This document shows positions 1 through 9,577 of a stretch of 64,000 nucleotides of DNA, in pieces. The notes beneath the pieces are model-generated. The model was not told the DNA's origin, did no database searches, and saw only the letters and a program-made list of their open reading frames with translations. Positions within the stretch are counted from its first letter, which is position 1, and each line of letters begins with the position of its first letter. The position numbers were made by a program, and so were the translations under genes. The stretch is from Poseidonocella sp. HB161398 (GTDB taxonomy: Bacteria > Pseudomonadota > Alphaproteobacteria > Rhodobacterales > Rhodobacteraceae): NCBI RefSeq assembly GCF_005870025.1, contig NZ_VATA01000002.1, positions 266,024-330,023 on the forward strand. Direction: 5' to 3'.

Positions 1-373
1 TCGTCGCCGCGCCTGCCTGGCGCGGGTTGAGGAACAGGCCGGAATTCATGTCCGGCATCTCCTCGCGGGATCTCAGCGCGAAGCTGACGCCGCGGGTGCC
101 GGGATAGCTGATGCTGTCGCCCGCGGGCTGGATGATGACCACGCGGTCGGTCTGGCGCGCGCCGAGGCGGCGATAGGCGTAATCGGCCGCGGCACAGAAG
201 AAGGACGGGCCGGCATCGCCCGGCTGCGCGATCACCTCGAAGGTGCCGGGCTGTTCCAGCGGCACGACACGGTTGCCGTTCGTGGCCAGGAACTGGGATC
301 CGCCGGGATGCTGCGGAATATCGCAGGCCGACAGGGCGAGCACGGCAAGCGCCGGAATGAGAGCGTAACGCAT
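1..373 (-). CDS. Putative lipoprotein, 3' end cut by the window edge
   Basis: The 124 visible residues begin with a lipoprotein signal peptide (MRYALIPALAVLALSAC) whose LSAC lipobox places the lipidated cysteine at residue 17. The start is supported by GGAGGACC just upstream of the ATG. The mature part is rich in Gly and Pro, contains a Cys at residue 60, and shows no domain I can name. It is probably a small Rhodobacterales envelope lipoprotein of unknown role. The stop codon lies beyond the left border, so the full length is unknown. Confidence 0.7.
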   Translation of the reverse strand, partial: MRYALIPALAVLALSACDIPQHPGGSQFLATNGNRVVPLEQPGTFEVIAQPGDAGPSFFCAAADYAYRRLGARQTDRVVIIQPAGDSISYPGTRGVSFALRSREEMPDMNSGLFLNPRQAGAAT

Positions 374-476
374 GGACCGGGTCCTCCTTCGCAATCAAAC
401 CTTTGTCAGAGCCGCGCGACCGCGGCAAGGGACGCGGCTGCCGCAGCCGCCGGAATGCGATCACAGCCTCGGGAGG

Positions 477-893
477 TCACGCCAGATGCGCGGCCACCTC
501 GCGGTGCTGCGGCGCGCGGCGGTGCTCCACGACATAGATGCCCTGCCAGGTCCCCAGCCGCATCCGTCCGGCCGCGACCGGGATCGACAGGCTCACCGGC
601 AGGAGCGCCGCCTTGATATGGCCCGGCATGTCGTCCGGCCCCTCGTAGGTATGGGTCAGATAGGCCATGGAGGGATCGTCGGTGGGCGGCACCAGCCGCT
701 CGAGAAAGGCGCGCAGATCGGTCCGGACCTCGGGATCGGCATTCTCCTGGATCAGCAGCGAGGCCGAGGTATGGCGGATCATCAGCGTCAGGAGCCCGTC
801 CCCCGTGCCGCTCTGCGCCACCCAGTCCGCCACCTCGCCGGTGATCTCGTAGAGCCCCGGACCGCGGGTCGCGACGGTGAAGCTTGCCTGCAT
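477..893 (-). CDS. YjbQ/UPF0047 family protein (secondary thiamine-phosphate synthase-like)
   Basis: The 138-residue protein matches the whole length of the YjbQ family, a compact trimeric fold. Family landmarks are HTSASL followed by ENADPEVRTDL, the HTYEGPDDMPGHIKAALL segment and the closing GTWQGIYVVEHR. Some members have weak thiamine-phosphate synthase activity in vitro, but the cellular role is unsettled. An upstream in-frame extension to 1193 is possible. I chose the ATG at 893 because GGAGG lies 8-12 bases before it and the family homology starts there. It stands alone, 104 bp beyond the start of the lipoprotein gene on its left. Confidence 0.85.
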   Translation of the reverse strand: MQASFTVATRGPGLYEITGEVADWVAQSGTGDGLLTLMIRHTSASLLIQENADPEVRTDLRAFLERLVPPTDDPSMAYLTHTYEGPDDMPGHIKAALLPVSLSIPVAAGRMRLGTWQGIYVVEHRRAPQHREVAAHLA

Positions 894-1162
894 CTGCCTG
901 TCCTCCAGCCTGGATGTCCCCGTGACAATCGCGCGGATCGCGGCGGGGCGCGATGCGGCGCGTCGCACCGGATCCCGGGCTGACGGTGCGATTTCAGCAC
1001 AAATTTTAGGCATATAACATTCGATTTTTCCGTCCCGCCATGCCATGACCCCGGCAGACGGGCCTGTGCGGCCCGGCCGGGCGCCCCATGGGCGACCCGG
1101 ATGCAGGTGCCGGAAGGGACTGGCGGAAGACGCCCCGTCCGGAAGTGTTACGGAGACATGCC

Positions 1163-1363
1163 ATGAGCGACGCTGCCGTTTTCCGCAGGACATTGACGAG
1201 CAACAAGGATCTCGGGGGCGCCTCGCTCGCGACCAAGATCCTCGTAACCAGGCTCCGCCGGCAGGTCTCCGACACGCCGTCCGCGCTGGACCAGGCCATC
1301 CGCGAGCTGTCCAGCTATTTCGACAAGCACCAATTCGCGTCCAAGGACATGGCCGCTCTCTGA
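1163..1363 (+). CDS. Small hypothetical protein, 66 residues
   Basis: I do not recognise this protein. It is mostly predicted helix, with a basic centre (TKILVTRLRRQV) and an amphipathic stretch (ALDQAIRELSSYF), and has no signal peptide or membrane segment. The ATG at 1163 follows CGGAG. The gene ends 18 bp before the next gene on the same strand, so the two are probably co-transcribed and functionally linked. An upstream in-frame extension to 1088 reads through Gly/Arg-rich low-quality sequence and is unlikely. Confidence 0.6.
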   Translation: MSDAAVFRRTLTSNKDLGGASLATKILVTRLRRQVSDTPSALDQAIRELSSYFDKHQFASKDMAAL

Positions 1364-1381
1364 CGGCACGAGGGGTTTCCC

Positions 1382-2383
1382 ATGAAGAACAAGATGATGA
1401 GCATCGCCGAAGCCGCCAGCACGATCGAGAGCGGCCGCATCCTGCTGATCGCGGGCTCGGAGACGGCGCTGCGCCACCTGCCGAAGGGGCGCTGGATCGG
1501 CGGCACCTCCGTCTACTTCCTGACCGCCGAGGGCGGACGCTGCGACGAGGAGAACGTCTTCGTCACCGTCTTCGATTCCGCCACCGACTGCCGCATCCGG
1601 CATTACGGCACCGACACCCTGCCCGGCCTCGCCGCGGACCGGTTCGGCCACGGCTTCTCGGCCATCCTGATCCCGTCCTTCTCGAAGGCGCATGCGCAAT
1701 TCGCGATGGAGGGCGCGGGCTATGACAGCGTCTTCGAGCAGCCGCTGATGGGCTGGATCACCGGCACGCATCTCGACGAGATCGGCCGCACCAGCCCGAA
1801 GGTCTTCGACGGCACCAGCGGCGCCGCCTATGACGAGGGCGCGATCCTGTTGCATGTCGAGCTTCCGGCCACCGTCCGGACCGAGCTCGACATCATCAAC
1901 CTCTTCGAGCAGGACCGCGAGGCCGACACCATCGTCTTCGCCGCCGACGGCTTCTCGGCCGAGACCGCGAAGGTGAATGGCCGGGAGGTCGATTTCGCCG
2001 ACTACGTCTCCGCCAATGCGCTCGACACCCGTCTGCCGCTGGTCGCCGACTATGCCGGGGCGATGATCAACGTGTCCTTCCAGACGGTCGACCGCGACAC
2101 CGGGCGGGTGCAGTTCTACGCGCCCGTCGTCGCAGGCGTCGAGTACCGGCTGGCGAAGTCGACCGGCGACTATGCCACCGCCTTCGCCGAGCGGATCAGC
2201 GGCGAGCCCGGCGAGCAGCTCTCCTGCAACTGCATCCTGAACTATCTCTACGGCGACATGGAGGGCAAGCGGACCGGCGGCTATACCGGCCCCGTCACCT
2301 TCGGCGAGATCGCCTATATCCTGCTGAACCAGACGCTTGTGCATCTGGATTTCGAACGGGCCGAGGCGGCAGAGGTCGCCTGA
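1382..2383 (+). CDS. Conserved protein with a FIST-like C-terminus (possibly DUF6976)
   Basis: This 333-residue soluble protein has no signal peptide or membrane segments. The C-terminal third has a Cys-x-Cys element (QLSCNCILNYLYG) followed by a TFGEIAY motif, the order seen at the end of FIST_C sensor domains. I recall similar proteins as DUF6976, but cannot confirm that here. FIST domains are thought to bind small ligands, often in signalling proteins. The start ATG MKNKMMS follows AGGGG. It is probably an operon with the 66-residue gene 18 bp upstream. A function should not be assumed. Confidence 0.75.
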   Translation: MKNKMMSIAEAASTIESGRILLIAGSETALRHLPKGRWIGGTSVYFLTAEGGRCDEENVFVTVFDSATDCRIRHYGTDTLPGLAADRFGHGFSAILIPSFSKAHAQFAMEGAGYDSVFEQPLMGWITGTHLDEIGRTSPKVFDGTSGAAYDEGAILLHVELPATVRTELDIINLFEQDREADTIVFAADGFSAETAKVNGREVDFADYVSANALDTRLPLVADYAGAMINVSFQTVDRDTGRVQFYAPVVAGVEYRLAKSTGDYATAFAERISGEPGEQLSCNCILNYLYGDMEGKRTGGYTGPVTFGEIAYILLNQTLVHLDFERAEAAEVA

Positions 2384-2392
2384 GCCCGCCGG

Positions 2393-2415
2393 GGCGCCGC
2401 CAGCACGGCGGCGCC
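2393..2415. terminator. GC-rich hairpin between convergent genes
   Basis: A perfect 9-bp stem (GGCGCCGCC/GGCGGCGCC) with a 5-base loop AGCAC lies in the 40-bp gap between the convergent genes ending at 2383 and 2424. It has no T-tract on either side, so it may be a weak bidirectional terminator or only a 3'-end stabiliser. Confidence 0.45.
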
Positions 2416-2423
2416 ATAAGGCA

Positions 2424-3713
2424 TCAGCCGGAGAATTCGGCCGTCACGCCGAGCTTCGCCAGTTCCGTCCAGTAGTCCGGGAAGGTCTTCTCGACGCAGC
2501 GCGGATTGGTGATGACGACATTGGCGCGGCGCAGCGCCACCAGCGCGAAGGCCATGGCAATGCGGTGGTCGTCGAAGGAGTCGATCTCGACAGGCGCCGC
2601 CTGCGGATCGTCCTCAAGCCCGCCCGTCACCGTCAGGTCGTCGCCCTCGACGACGGCCAGGCCCGGACGGATCCGGTTCAGCCCGCTTTCCACCGCGGCA
2701 ATCCGGTCGCATTCCTTGACGCGCAGATTGGCGATCCCGACAAAGCGCACCGGCGTGCGGTTGAAGGCCGCCAGCACCGCCAGGGTCGGCACCGCGTCCT
2801 GCATCTGCGAGCCGTCGATCTCTGCCGGCATGTCCGGGAAGAGCCGCATCACCGCCTCGGACTTGGCATCGGGCTGGCGGGTCGCCTCCGCGTCGCAGGC
2901 CTCGATCTCGATCTCGGTCGGGCAGAGCGCCTGCGCCGCCCAGAAATAGGTGCAGGCGGAATAGTCCGGCTCGATCTGGTAGTCGCGCGCCTGGTAGGCG
3001 GCGGGATCGAACACCCAGCGGCCCGGCTCGGTCAGGACCGGCGCGACCCCGAAGGCCGCCATCGTGTCGGTCGTCACGTCGAGATAGCCCGCCGCGTCGA
3101 TCGCCTTGGCCCCGGTCAGCCGCAGGTCGAGCCCGCGCGGCATCATCGGCCCGGCCATCATCAGAGCGGAAACATATTGCGAGGAATAGCCGGCATCGAT
3201 GCCGATCACCGGACGCTCCGCCTGCGCGGCCAGCGCACCCTGCCCGGCCACGGTCACCGGCATGCAGCCCTCTGTCGACGTGACGTCGAGCCCGAGCGCG
3301 CCGAGCGCCTCGGTCAGCGGGCCGATCGGGCGCTTGCGCATGTAGCTGTTGCCGTCGAGCTCGACCTTGCCGTCGACCAGCGCCGCCGCCGCGGTGAGGA
3401 AGCGCGCCACCGTGCCGGCATTGCCGACGAAGAGCGTCCGCGAGGGCGCCGCCAGGCGGCCGGAGCCCGTCACCGCCAGGTCGCCATCCTCCAGCAGCTC
3501 GACCTTGACGCCGAGCGCATCGAGGCAGTCGCGCATCGCGTCGGTATCCTCGGAGAAGAGCGGACGGCGCAGCACCGAGCGGCCCTCGGCCAGCGCGGCA
3601 ACGAGAAGCGCGCGGTTGGTGATCGACTTGGACCCGGGCACGCGGATGCGGGCGGCGGGTTCGGGCTGGTAGCCGGTGAGGGCCACGAATCTTGGGCTGC
3701 CAGGCTGGGTCAT
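2424..3713 (-). CDS. aroA: 3-phosphoshikimate 1-carboxyvinyltransferase (EPSP synthase)
   Basis: This enzyme joins shikimate-3-phosphate and phosphoenolpyruvate to form EPSP, the sixth step of the shikimate pathway, in the cytoplasm. It is 429 residues, the usual length. Signatures are [12 protein letters not shown] (substrate-binding K29, S30, R34), [11 protein letters not shown] (phosphoenolpyruvate and glyphosate loop, 96-106), the RKRPIG segment and the late [10 protein letters not shown] motif. The GNAGT loop and SKSITNR resemble class I enzymes rather than the DKSISHRS form that I associate with many alphaproteobacterial aroA genes. It could therefore be a second, divergent copy. It has no cmk or rpsA neighbour, which often accompany aroA. 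Confidence 0.92.
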   Translation of the reverse strand: MTQPGSPRFVALTGYQPEPAARIRVPGSKSITNRALLVAALAEGRSVLRRPLFSEDTDAMRDCLDALGVKVELLEDGDLAVTGSGRLAAPSRTLFVGNAGTVARFLTAAAALVDGKVELDGNSYMRKRPIGPLTEALGALGLDVTSTEGCMPVTVAGQGALAAQAERPVIGIDAGYSSQYVSALMMAGPMMPRGLDLRLTGAKAIDAAGYLDVTTDTMAAFGVAPVLTEPGRWVFDPAAYQARDYQIEPDYSACTYFWAAQALCPTEIEIEACDAEATRQPDAKSEAVMRLFPDMPAEIDGSQMQDAVPTLAVLAAFNRTPVRFVGIANLRVKECDRIAAVESGLNRIRPGLAVVEGDDLTVTGGLEDDPQAAPVEIDSFDDHRIAMAFALVALRRANVVITNPRCVEKTFPDYWTELAKLGVTAEFSG

Positions 3714-3825
3714 GCGGTCTCTCCGATCCTCCCGTCTCTGCCGGTGCGCCGCACGGGACGGCGCGCCCGCTTCCTACATGCGCCGCGCGCGGGAGGAAAG
3801 CGGAAGGCGGCGGCGCAAAAGGAAA

Positions 3826-3847
3826 GGGCCGCGCCAAGGCGCGGCCC
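3826..3847 (-). terminator. rpoD transcription terminator
   Basis: A perfect 10-bp stem (GGGCCGCGCC/GGCGCGGCCC) lies 38 bp past the rpoD stop. Read on the minus strand it is followed by the T-rich tract TTTCCTTTTGC, a typical Rho-independent terminator. Confidence 0.8.
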
Positions 3848-3884
3848 AAGGACATGCGGCGCCCCCGGAGGGGCGGCACGGCCG

Positions 3885-5897
3885 TTACTGGTCGAGGAAG
3901 CTGCGCAGGCGGCGCGAGCGGCTCGGATGCTTCAGCTTGCGCAGCGCCTTCGCCTCGATCTGGCGGATCCGCTCGCGGGTCACGCTGAACTGCTGCCCGA
4001 CCTCTTCCAGCGTGTGGTCGGTGTTCATGCCGATGCCGAAACGCATCCGCAGGACCCGTTCCTCGCGCGGGGTGAGCGAGGCGAGGACGCGCGTCGTCGT
4101 CTCCTTCAGGTTCTCCTGGATCGCGGAGTCGAGCGGCAGAACCGCGTTCTTGTCCTCGATGAAATCGCCGAGCTGGCTGTCCTCCTCGTCGCCGATCGGC
4201 GTCTCGAGGGAGATCGGCTCCTTGGCGATCTTCATCACCTTGCGGACCTTCTCCAGCGGCATCTGCAGCTTTTCCGCCAGTTCTTCCGGGGTCGGCTCGC
4301 GGCCGATCTCGTGCAGCATCTGGCGGCCGGTGCGGACCAGCTTGTTGATCGTCTCGATCATGTGGACCGGGATGCGGATGGTCCGCGCCTGGTCCGCGAT
4401 CGAGCGGGTGATCGCCTGCCGGATCCACCAGGTCGCGTAGGTGGAGAACTTGTAGCCGCGGCGGTACTCGAACTTGTCGACCGCCTTCATCAGGCCGATA
4501 TTGCCTTCCTGGATCAGGTCCAGGAACTGCAGCCCGCGGTTGGTGTACTTCTTGGCGATGGAGATCACGAGGCGCAGGTTGGCCTCGACCATTTCCTTCT
4601 TGGCCTGGCGGGCCTCCTTCTCGCCCTTCTGCACCTGCTGGACGATGCGGCGGAATTCCGAGATGTCGAGACCGACATACTGGCCGACCTGCGCCATGTC
4701 GGAGCGCAGCTCCTCCACCTTGTCGAGCGAGCGCTCGAACAGCGCCTGCCAGCCGCGGCCCGGCTTTTCGCCCATGCGGTCGATCCAGGTCGGGTCCAGC
4801 TCGTAGCCGCGATAGGCCTCGATGAAGTCGCGGCGGTTGATCCGCGCCTGGTCGGCGAGCTTCACCATCGCGCTGTCGATCGACATGACGCGGCGGTTGA
4901 TGCCGTAGAGCTGGTCGATCAGCGCCTCGATCCGGCCGGAATGCAGATGCAGCTCGTTGACCAGCAGGACGATCTCGCTGCGCAGCAGCTGGTACTCGTC
5001 CTCGTCCTCTGCCGAGAAGCTCTCGTCCTCGTTCAGCGTGGCCGAGATCCGCATGTCCTGCATGTCGGACAGGTTGGCGTAGTCGCGGGCGATCCGGTCG
5101 AGCGTTTCAAGCACGCGCGGCTTCAGCGCGGCTTCCATCGCCGCGAGCGACATGTTGGCCTGGTCGTCCTCCTCGTCGTCTTCCTCGCGCGAGATCGGAT
5201 TGCCGTCGGCGTCGTATTCCTGCTGCGTCTCGGAACGCTCTTCCTTCTTCGGACCGTTATCGGCCACCACGCTGAGACCCTCGACGACCGGGGCGGTGGT
5301 CTCCTCGCTGTCCTCGTCGCCCATCGAGCGGCCGAACGTGGCCTCGAGGTCGATGACATCGCGCAGCAGGATGTCCTCGGAGAGAAGTTCGTCGCGCCAG
5401 ATCGTGATCGCCTGGAAGGTCAGCGGGCTTTCGCAGAGCCCGGCGATCATGGTGTTGCGCCCGGCCTCGATCCGCTTGGCGATGGCGATCTCGCCCTCGC
5501 GGCTCAGCAGCTCGACCGAGCCCATCTCGCGCAGGTACATGCGCACGGGGTCGTCGGTGCGGTCGAGCTTCTCGGTCTCGCTCGATCCCAGCGCGACGTC
5601 GCGCGTCTCGTTCTTGGTGATCACCGCGGTGGAGGCCGACGGGGCGCTCTCGCCCTCCTCGGCTTCCTCGTCCTCGATGATGTTGATACCCATCTCCGAC
5701 AGGAGGGACATCACGTCCTCGATCTGCTCGGAAGAGACCTGGTCGGGCGGCAGCACCTGGTTGAGCTGGTCATAGGTGATGAATCCGCGTTCCCGGGCCT
5801 CCGCGATCATCTTCTTGACGGCAGCCTGGCTCATGTCGAGCATCGGCTCGTTGTCGCTCTCGTTCTGCTTGTGATCGTCGGTGTCCTTGGCGGCCAT
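3885..5897 (-). CDS. rpoD: RNA polymerase primary sigma factor RpoD (sigma-70)
   Basis: The 670-residue housekeeping sigma factor directs core RNA polymerase to most promoters. It has an N-terminal region 1.1, an acidic non-conserved segment, a region 2 block ([18 protein letters not shown], then [19 protein letters not shown] and [16 protein letters not shown] for -10 recognition and melting), region 3 and a C-terminal region 4 helix-turn-helix ([20 protein letters not shown]) for -35 binding. I chose the ATG at 5897 (MAAKDTDD) because GAAGGAG precedes it. An in-frame start 12 codons upstream lacks a comparable site. dnaG lies 109 bp upstream, preserving part of the classical macromolecular-synthesis operon. 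Confidence 0.97.
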   Translation of the reverse strand: MAAKDTDDHKQNESDNEPMLDMSQAAVKKMIAEARERGFITYDQLNQVLPPDQVSSEQIEDVMSLLSEMGINIIEDEEAEEGESAPSASTAVITKNETRDVALGSSETEKLDRTDDPVRMYLREMGSVELLSREGEIAIAKRIEAGRNTMIAGLCESPLTFQAITIWRDELLSEDILLRDVIDLEATFGRSMGDEDSEETTAPVVEGLSVVADNGPKKEERSETQQEYDADGNPISREEDDEEDDQANMSLAAMEAALKPRVLETLDRIARDYANLSDMQDMRISATLNEDESFSAEDEDEYQLLRSEIVLLVNELHLHSGRIEALIDQLYGINRRVMSIDSAMVKLADQARINRRDFIEAYRGYELDPTWIDRMGEKPGRGWQALFERSLDKVEELRSDMAQVGQYVGLDISEFRRIVQQVQKGEKEARQAKKEMVEANLRLVISIAKKYTNRGLQFLDLIQEGNIGLMKAVDKFEYRRGYKFSTYATWWIRQAITRSIADQARTIRIPVHMIETINKLVRTGRQMLHEIGREPTPEELAEKLQMPLEKVRKVMKIAKEPISLETPIGDEEDSQLGDFIEDKNAVLPLDSAIQENLKETTTRVLASLTPREERVLRMRFGIGMNTDHTLEEVGQQFSVTRERIRQIEAKALRKLKHPSRSRRLRSFLDQ

Positions 5898-6006
5898 TTG
5901 CAGCTCCTTCACGGGGGGTCCCAGGCGACTCACCTAGTGCCCGGCGCTGATTCTGTCACTGTCTAGCAAGCAATTATGAGTGATTCTTCACTGAATGCGA
6001 ATCGAA

Positions 6007-7986
6007 TCACTGTTTGCTGCCTGATTCTCCTAGCGGAAGCTGATCCAGCAGCCGCCTGAACGCGTCCCTCTCGTCGCGGTCCAGCCGCGCGCCGTTCTCT
6101 GCGATGTCAAAGGCGCTGTCCTTTTCCATATGCGCACGTTCTGCCCGGTTGCGGGCCTCGGCGGCCTGGGCGAGCCGATAGGTCACGTATTCGTTCTGTC
6201 CCTGTCCGATCTCTTCGGCGGCTTCCTCGATCTCAAGGCGCAGACCCCGCTCCGACTGGAGTTTTGCCAGGGACTCGGCCAGTGTCGATACGGCGACTTC
6301 CAGATTGCCGCGATGCTTGAACACGGGAGTTACGCGCACATGGGGGCTGACAAGGACGCTGTCAACGGTGTTGTGGCCGGCAGATTCGCGAATCGTGTCG
6401 AGGAAGCCCGAATCATCGGCCTCCGCCGCCCGCGCCAGAATCGCCGCCAGCAGCCTGCCATGCTCGCTTTCCAGCATCTGCAGCGCGTCCAGATCGGCCT
6501 CGAAGGTGGCGATCACCCGCGGATCGAGCAGGCAGGCGGCCAGGATCGACATTTCGCGGATGCGCTCGCCCGCGCGGTTGTCGGGGTCGCGCGCCAGCGG
6601 CGTGGCGCAGGTCTCGGGGCGCGGCTGCGCCGGAAGGCCGCGGCGGGCGCCCGGGACGAAGGCGCCGCGCATCCCGCCCGACGACGGCCGGTCCTTGCGG
6701 CCCGGGCGGAAAAGCGACCAGCGCAGGTCCTTGATCGCCTGGCCGTAATGCTGGCGCAGCGAGGGGTCCTCGATCCGGCCGATCAGCTCGCGCAGCCGCT
6801 TGTCCAGCGCCGCCTTGCGCTCGGGGCTGTCGAAATCCTGGCCCTCGGTCTCGCGCTGCCAGAGCAGGTCGACGAGCGGCTTCGCCTTGTCGAGCACCGC
6901 CTGCATCGCCTGCGGCCCCTCGGCCTTGATCAGGTCGTCCGGATCCTTGCCCGCGGGCATCAGCGCGAAGCGCAGCGAGCGCCCGGCCGAGAGCATCGGC
7001 AGCGCCAGGTCGATCACCCGCATCGCGGCGCGCAGCCCCGCCTTGTCGCCGTCGAGCGCGATCACCGGCTCGGGCGAGATCCGCCACATCAGCTGCAGCT
7101 GGGTCTCGGTCACGGCCGTGCCCAGCGGCGCCACCGCGCCGCCGAAGCCCGCCCGGACCAGCGCGATCACGTCCATGTAGCCCTCGGCCACGACCAGCGG
7201 CTGGCCCTTGCCCGCCGCGGCGCGGGCGGGGCCGTGATTGTAGAGGTTGCGGCCCTTGTCGAAGAGCTCTGTCTCGGGGGAGTTCAGGTACTTCGCCCGC
7301 GCCTCGGGGTCGAGCGAGCGGCCGCCGAAGGCGATGCAGCGGTCGCGCGCATCGCGGATCGGGAACATGATGCGGCCGCGGAACCGGTCATAGGGCGCGC
7401 CGCCGTCATCGGGCCGCGCGGCGAGCCCGGCATCGACGATCAGCGACTCGTCGATCCCCTTGGCGCGCAGCGCCTCGAAGAGCCCGCGGCGGTTGTTCGG
7501 CGCATAGCCGATGCCGAAGCGCTCCTGCCCCTCGCGGCCGAGGCCCCGGCGCTCCAGATAGGCGCGGGCCTCTTCCGCGGCGCCGCTGCCCAGCTGCATC
7601 CGGTAGTAGCGGACCGCCTGCTCCATGACCTCGGACAGCTCGGTGCGGCGGTCGGCGCGCTTCTGCGCCTGCGGATCGCGCGCGGGCATCGGCATCCCGG
7701 CCTCGCGGGCGAGGATCTCCACCGCCTCCATGAAGCCGACATTCTCGGTGTCCTTGACGAAGCTGATCGCGTCGCCCTTCGCATGGCAGCCGAAGCAGTA
7801 GTAGAAACCCTTGCGGTCATCGACATGGAAGGAGGCGGATTTCTCCTGGTGGAAGGGACAGGACGCCCACATGTCGCCCCGGCCCTGGTTCGACTTGCGC
7901 GTGTCCCACATGACCTTGCGCCCGGCCACCTGGGCCAGGCTCACGCGGGTGCGCAGCTCATCGAGGAAACCGGGAGGAAGACTCAT
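6007..7986 (-). CDS. dnaG: DNA primase DnaG
   Basis: DnaG makes RNA primers for chromosomal replication. The 659-residue protein has the expected three parts. First is an N-terminal CHC2-type zinc finger (C43-P-F-H46 and C64-F-G-C67). Second is the catalytic core with the TOPRIM motif VVAEGYMDVIAL, followed by the metal-binding ALDGDKAG. Third is a C-terminal DnaB-interacting region. I chose the ATG at 7986 (MSLPPGFLDELRTRV), which matches relatives. A GTG nine bases upstream is possible, and neither has a strong ribosome-binding site. rpoD follows on the same strand after 109 bp. Confidence 0.96.
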   Translation of the reverse strand: MSLPPGFLDELRTRVSLAQVAGRKVMWDTRKSNQGRGDMWASCPFHQEKSASFHVDDRKGFYYCFGCHAKGDAISFVKDTENVGFMEAVEILAREAGMPMPARDPQAQKRADRRTELSEVMEQAVRYYRMQLGSGAAEEARAYLERRGLGREGQERFGIGYAPNNRRGLFEALRAKGIDESLIVDAGLAARPDDGGAPYDRFRGRIMFPIRDARDRCIAFGGRSLDPEARAKYLNSPETELFDKGRNLYNHGPARAAAGKGQPLVVAEGYMDVIALVRAGFGGAVAPLGTAVTETQLQLMWRISPEPVIALDGDKAGLRAAMRVIDLALPMLSAGRSLRFALMPAGKDPDDLIKAEGPQAMQAVLDKAKPLVDLLWQRETEGQDFDSPERKAALDKRLRELIGRIEDPSLRQHYGQAIKDLRWSLFRPGRKDRPSSGGMRGAFVPGARRGLPAQPRPETCATPLARDPDNRAGERIREMSILAACLLDPRVIATFEADLDALQMLESEHGRLLAAILARAAEADDSGFLDTIRESAGHNTVDSVLVSPHVRVTPVFKHRGNLEVAVSTLAESLAKLQSERGLRLEIEEAAEEIGQGQNEYVTYRLAQAAEARNRAERAHMEKDSAFDIAENGARLDRDERDAFRRLLDQLPLGESGSKQ

Positions 7987-8037
7987 GTCCGGCACTATGG
8001 CCCAAGCCCGTGCCGGACGCCAGAGGACCCGGTGTCC

Positions 8038-9489
8038 TCAGAGCCCCTTCGCGCGGTAGCTTTCGGCGACGCGGCTGATCGCGGTGATATAGGCGGCAAT
8101 GCGCAGATCGGGGACGTCCGCGCGGCGGTGCCACACCTCGCGCATCGACTGGTAGGCCACCCGCATCGTGTCATCGAGGCCAGAGCGGACCAGTTCCAGC
8201 TCGTCGGCGCCGCGCAGGTATTTCAGCTTGAAGCTGTCCGAAAGCGTCGTGCCGTTGCCCATGGCACCGACGATCCGCTCCATTTCGTCGACGACCAGCT
8301 GGTGGCGCGCCTCCTCCTGGCGCCGCTGCATCCGGCCGAAGCGGATATGGCTGAGATTCTTCACCCATTCGAAATAGCTGACCGTGACGCCGCCGGCATT
8401 GGCGTAGAGGTCGGGGATGATGACCTTGCCGCGGCGGCGCAGGATCTCGTCCGCCCCGGCGGTGACCGGCCCGTTCGCCGCCTCGATGATCAAGGGCGCC
8501 TGCACCCGCTCGGCATTGCCAAGGTGGATCGTCCCCTCGAGCGCGGCCGGGACGAGGATGTCGCAGGGCTCCTCCAGCAGCAGCGCGCCCTCGGCGATCA
8601 CCTGGGCATGGGGATAGTCCTTCACCCCGCCATTGTCGCTGATCCAGCTGCGCAGCGAGTCCACGTCGATGCCCGAGGGATCGAACACCCCGCCGTCATG
8701 CTCGATCACGCCGGTGATCAGCGCGCCGTCCTCTTCCGAGAGAAACTTCGCCGCGTGGTAGCCGACATTGCCGAGCCCCTGCACGATGATCCGCTTGCCC
8801 GCGAGCCCGCCATCTAGCCCCGCGGCCGCCATGTCCTCGGGGTGGCGGAAGAATTCGCGCAGCGCGTATTGCACGCCGCGGCCGGTCGCCTCCACCCGGC
8901 CATGGATGCCGCCGGCATTCAGCGGCTTGCCGGTGACGCAGGCGCGGGCGTTGATGTCGGTGGTGTGGATGCGGGCGTACTGGTCGGCGATCCAGGCCAT
9001 CTCGCGCTCGCCGGTGCCCATGTCGGGGGCCGGCACGTTCTGGCTGGGATGGATCAGGTCGCGCTTGATCAGCTCGTAGGCAAAGCGGCGGGTGATCGAT
9101 TCAAGCTCGTGCTCCTCGTAGTGGCGCGGATCGATCCTGAGCCCGCCCTTGGAGCCGCCGAAGGGCGCCTCCACCAGCGCGCACTTGTAGGTCATCAGCG
9201 CGGCCAGCGCCTCCACCTCGTCCTGGTTCACGCCCATCGCGTAGCGGATGCCGCCCTTCACCGGCTCCATATGCTCGGAATGGATGGCGCGGTAGCCGGT
9301 GAAGGTCTGGATCTGGCCGCGGAGCCGGACCCCGAAGCGCACTGTGTAGGTCGCGTTGCAGACGCGTATCTTCTCCTTCAGCCCCGACGGCAGGTCCATC
9401 AGGCCCACCGCGTGGTTGAACATCATGTCGACGGAATGGCGGAAGCTCGGCTCCGCCTGGACCGCCGCGCCGGTCACGGGCACATTCAT
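8038..9489 (-). CDS. gdhA: Glutamate dehydrogenase (Glu/Leu/Phe/Val dehydrogenase family)
   Basis: The enzyme interconverts glutamate and 2-oxoglutarate plus ammonia. At 483 residues it belongs to the small hexameric class. The glutamate-binding and catalytic segments PVKGGIRY (77-84) and PFGGSKGG (109-116) are intact, as is VPAPDMGTGEREMAW. The C-terminal Rossmann domain carries GLGNVGYHAAKFL. The ATG at 9489 follows GAGGAG. The gene lies 51 bp upstream of dnaG on the same strand but is unlikely to be functionally tied to it. Coenzyme preference cannot be settled from the sequence alone; NAD use is common in this group. Confidence 0.93.
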   Translation of the reverse strand: MNVPVTGAAVQAEPSFRHSVDMMFNHAVGLMDLPSGLKEKIRVCNATYTVRFGVRLRGQIQTFTGYRAIHSEHMEPVKGGIRYAMGVNQDEVEALAALMTYKCALVEAPFGGSKGGLRIDPRHYEEHELESITRRFAYELIKRDLIHPSQNVPAPDMGTGEREMAWIADQYARIHTTDINARACVTGKPLNAGGIHGRVEATGRGVQYALREFFRHPEDMAAAGLDGGLAGKRIIVQGLGNVGYHAAKFLSEEDGALITGVIEHDGGVFDPSGIDVDSLRSWISDNGGVKDYPHAQVIAEGALLLEEPCDILVPAALEGTIHLGNAERVQAPLIIEAANGPVTAGADEILRRRGKVIIPDLYANAGGVTVSYFEWVKNLSHIRFGRMQRRQEEARHQLVVDEMERIVGAMGNGTTLSDSFKLKYLRGADELELVRSGLDDTMRVAYQSMREVWHRRADVPDLRIAAYITAISRVAESYRAKGL

Positions 9490-9577
9490 ACGTTCTCCTC
9501 CCGGGCTCGTCCGGAAGGCGACTCAGTTGCCTGCCAGCGGCCCCTGCAAGGATCATCCGGGATCTCTGTAGGATCCG

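Noticed and set aside
2337..5966. A 1209-codon open frame on the plus strand
   Set aside because: It is antisense to aroA and rpoD, whose products match known families along their full length. The frame is open only because of third-position GC bias, and its product is Arg/Leu/Asp-rich low-complexity sequence.
5898..6006. A promoter for rpoD in the rpoD-dnaG gap
   Set aside because: TTGCTT occurs on the minus strand, but no -10 sequence at proper spacing is convincing, so I did not annotate it.
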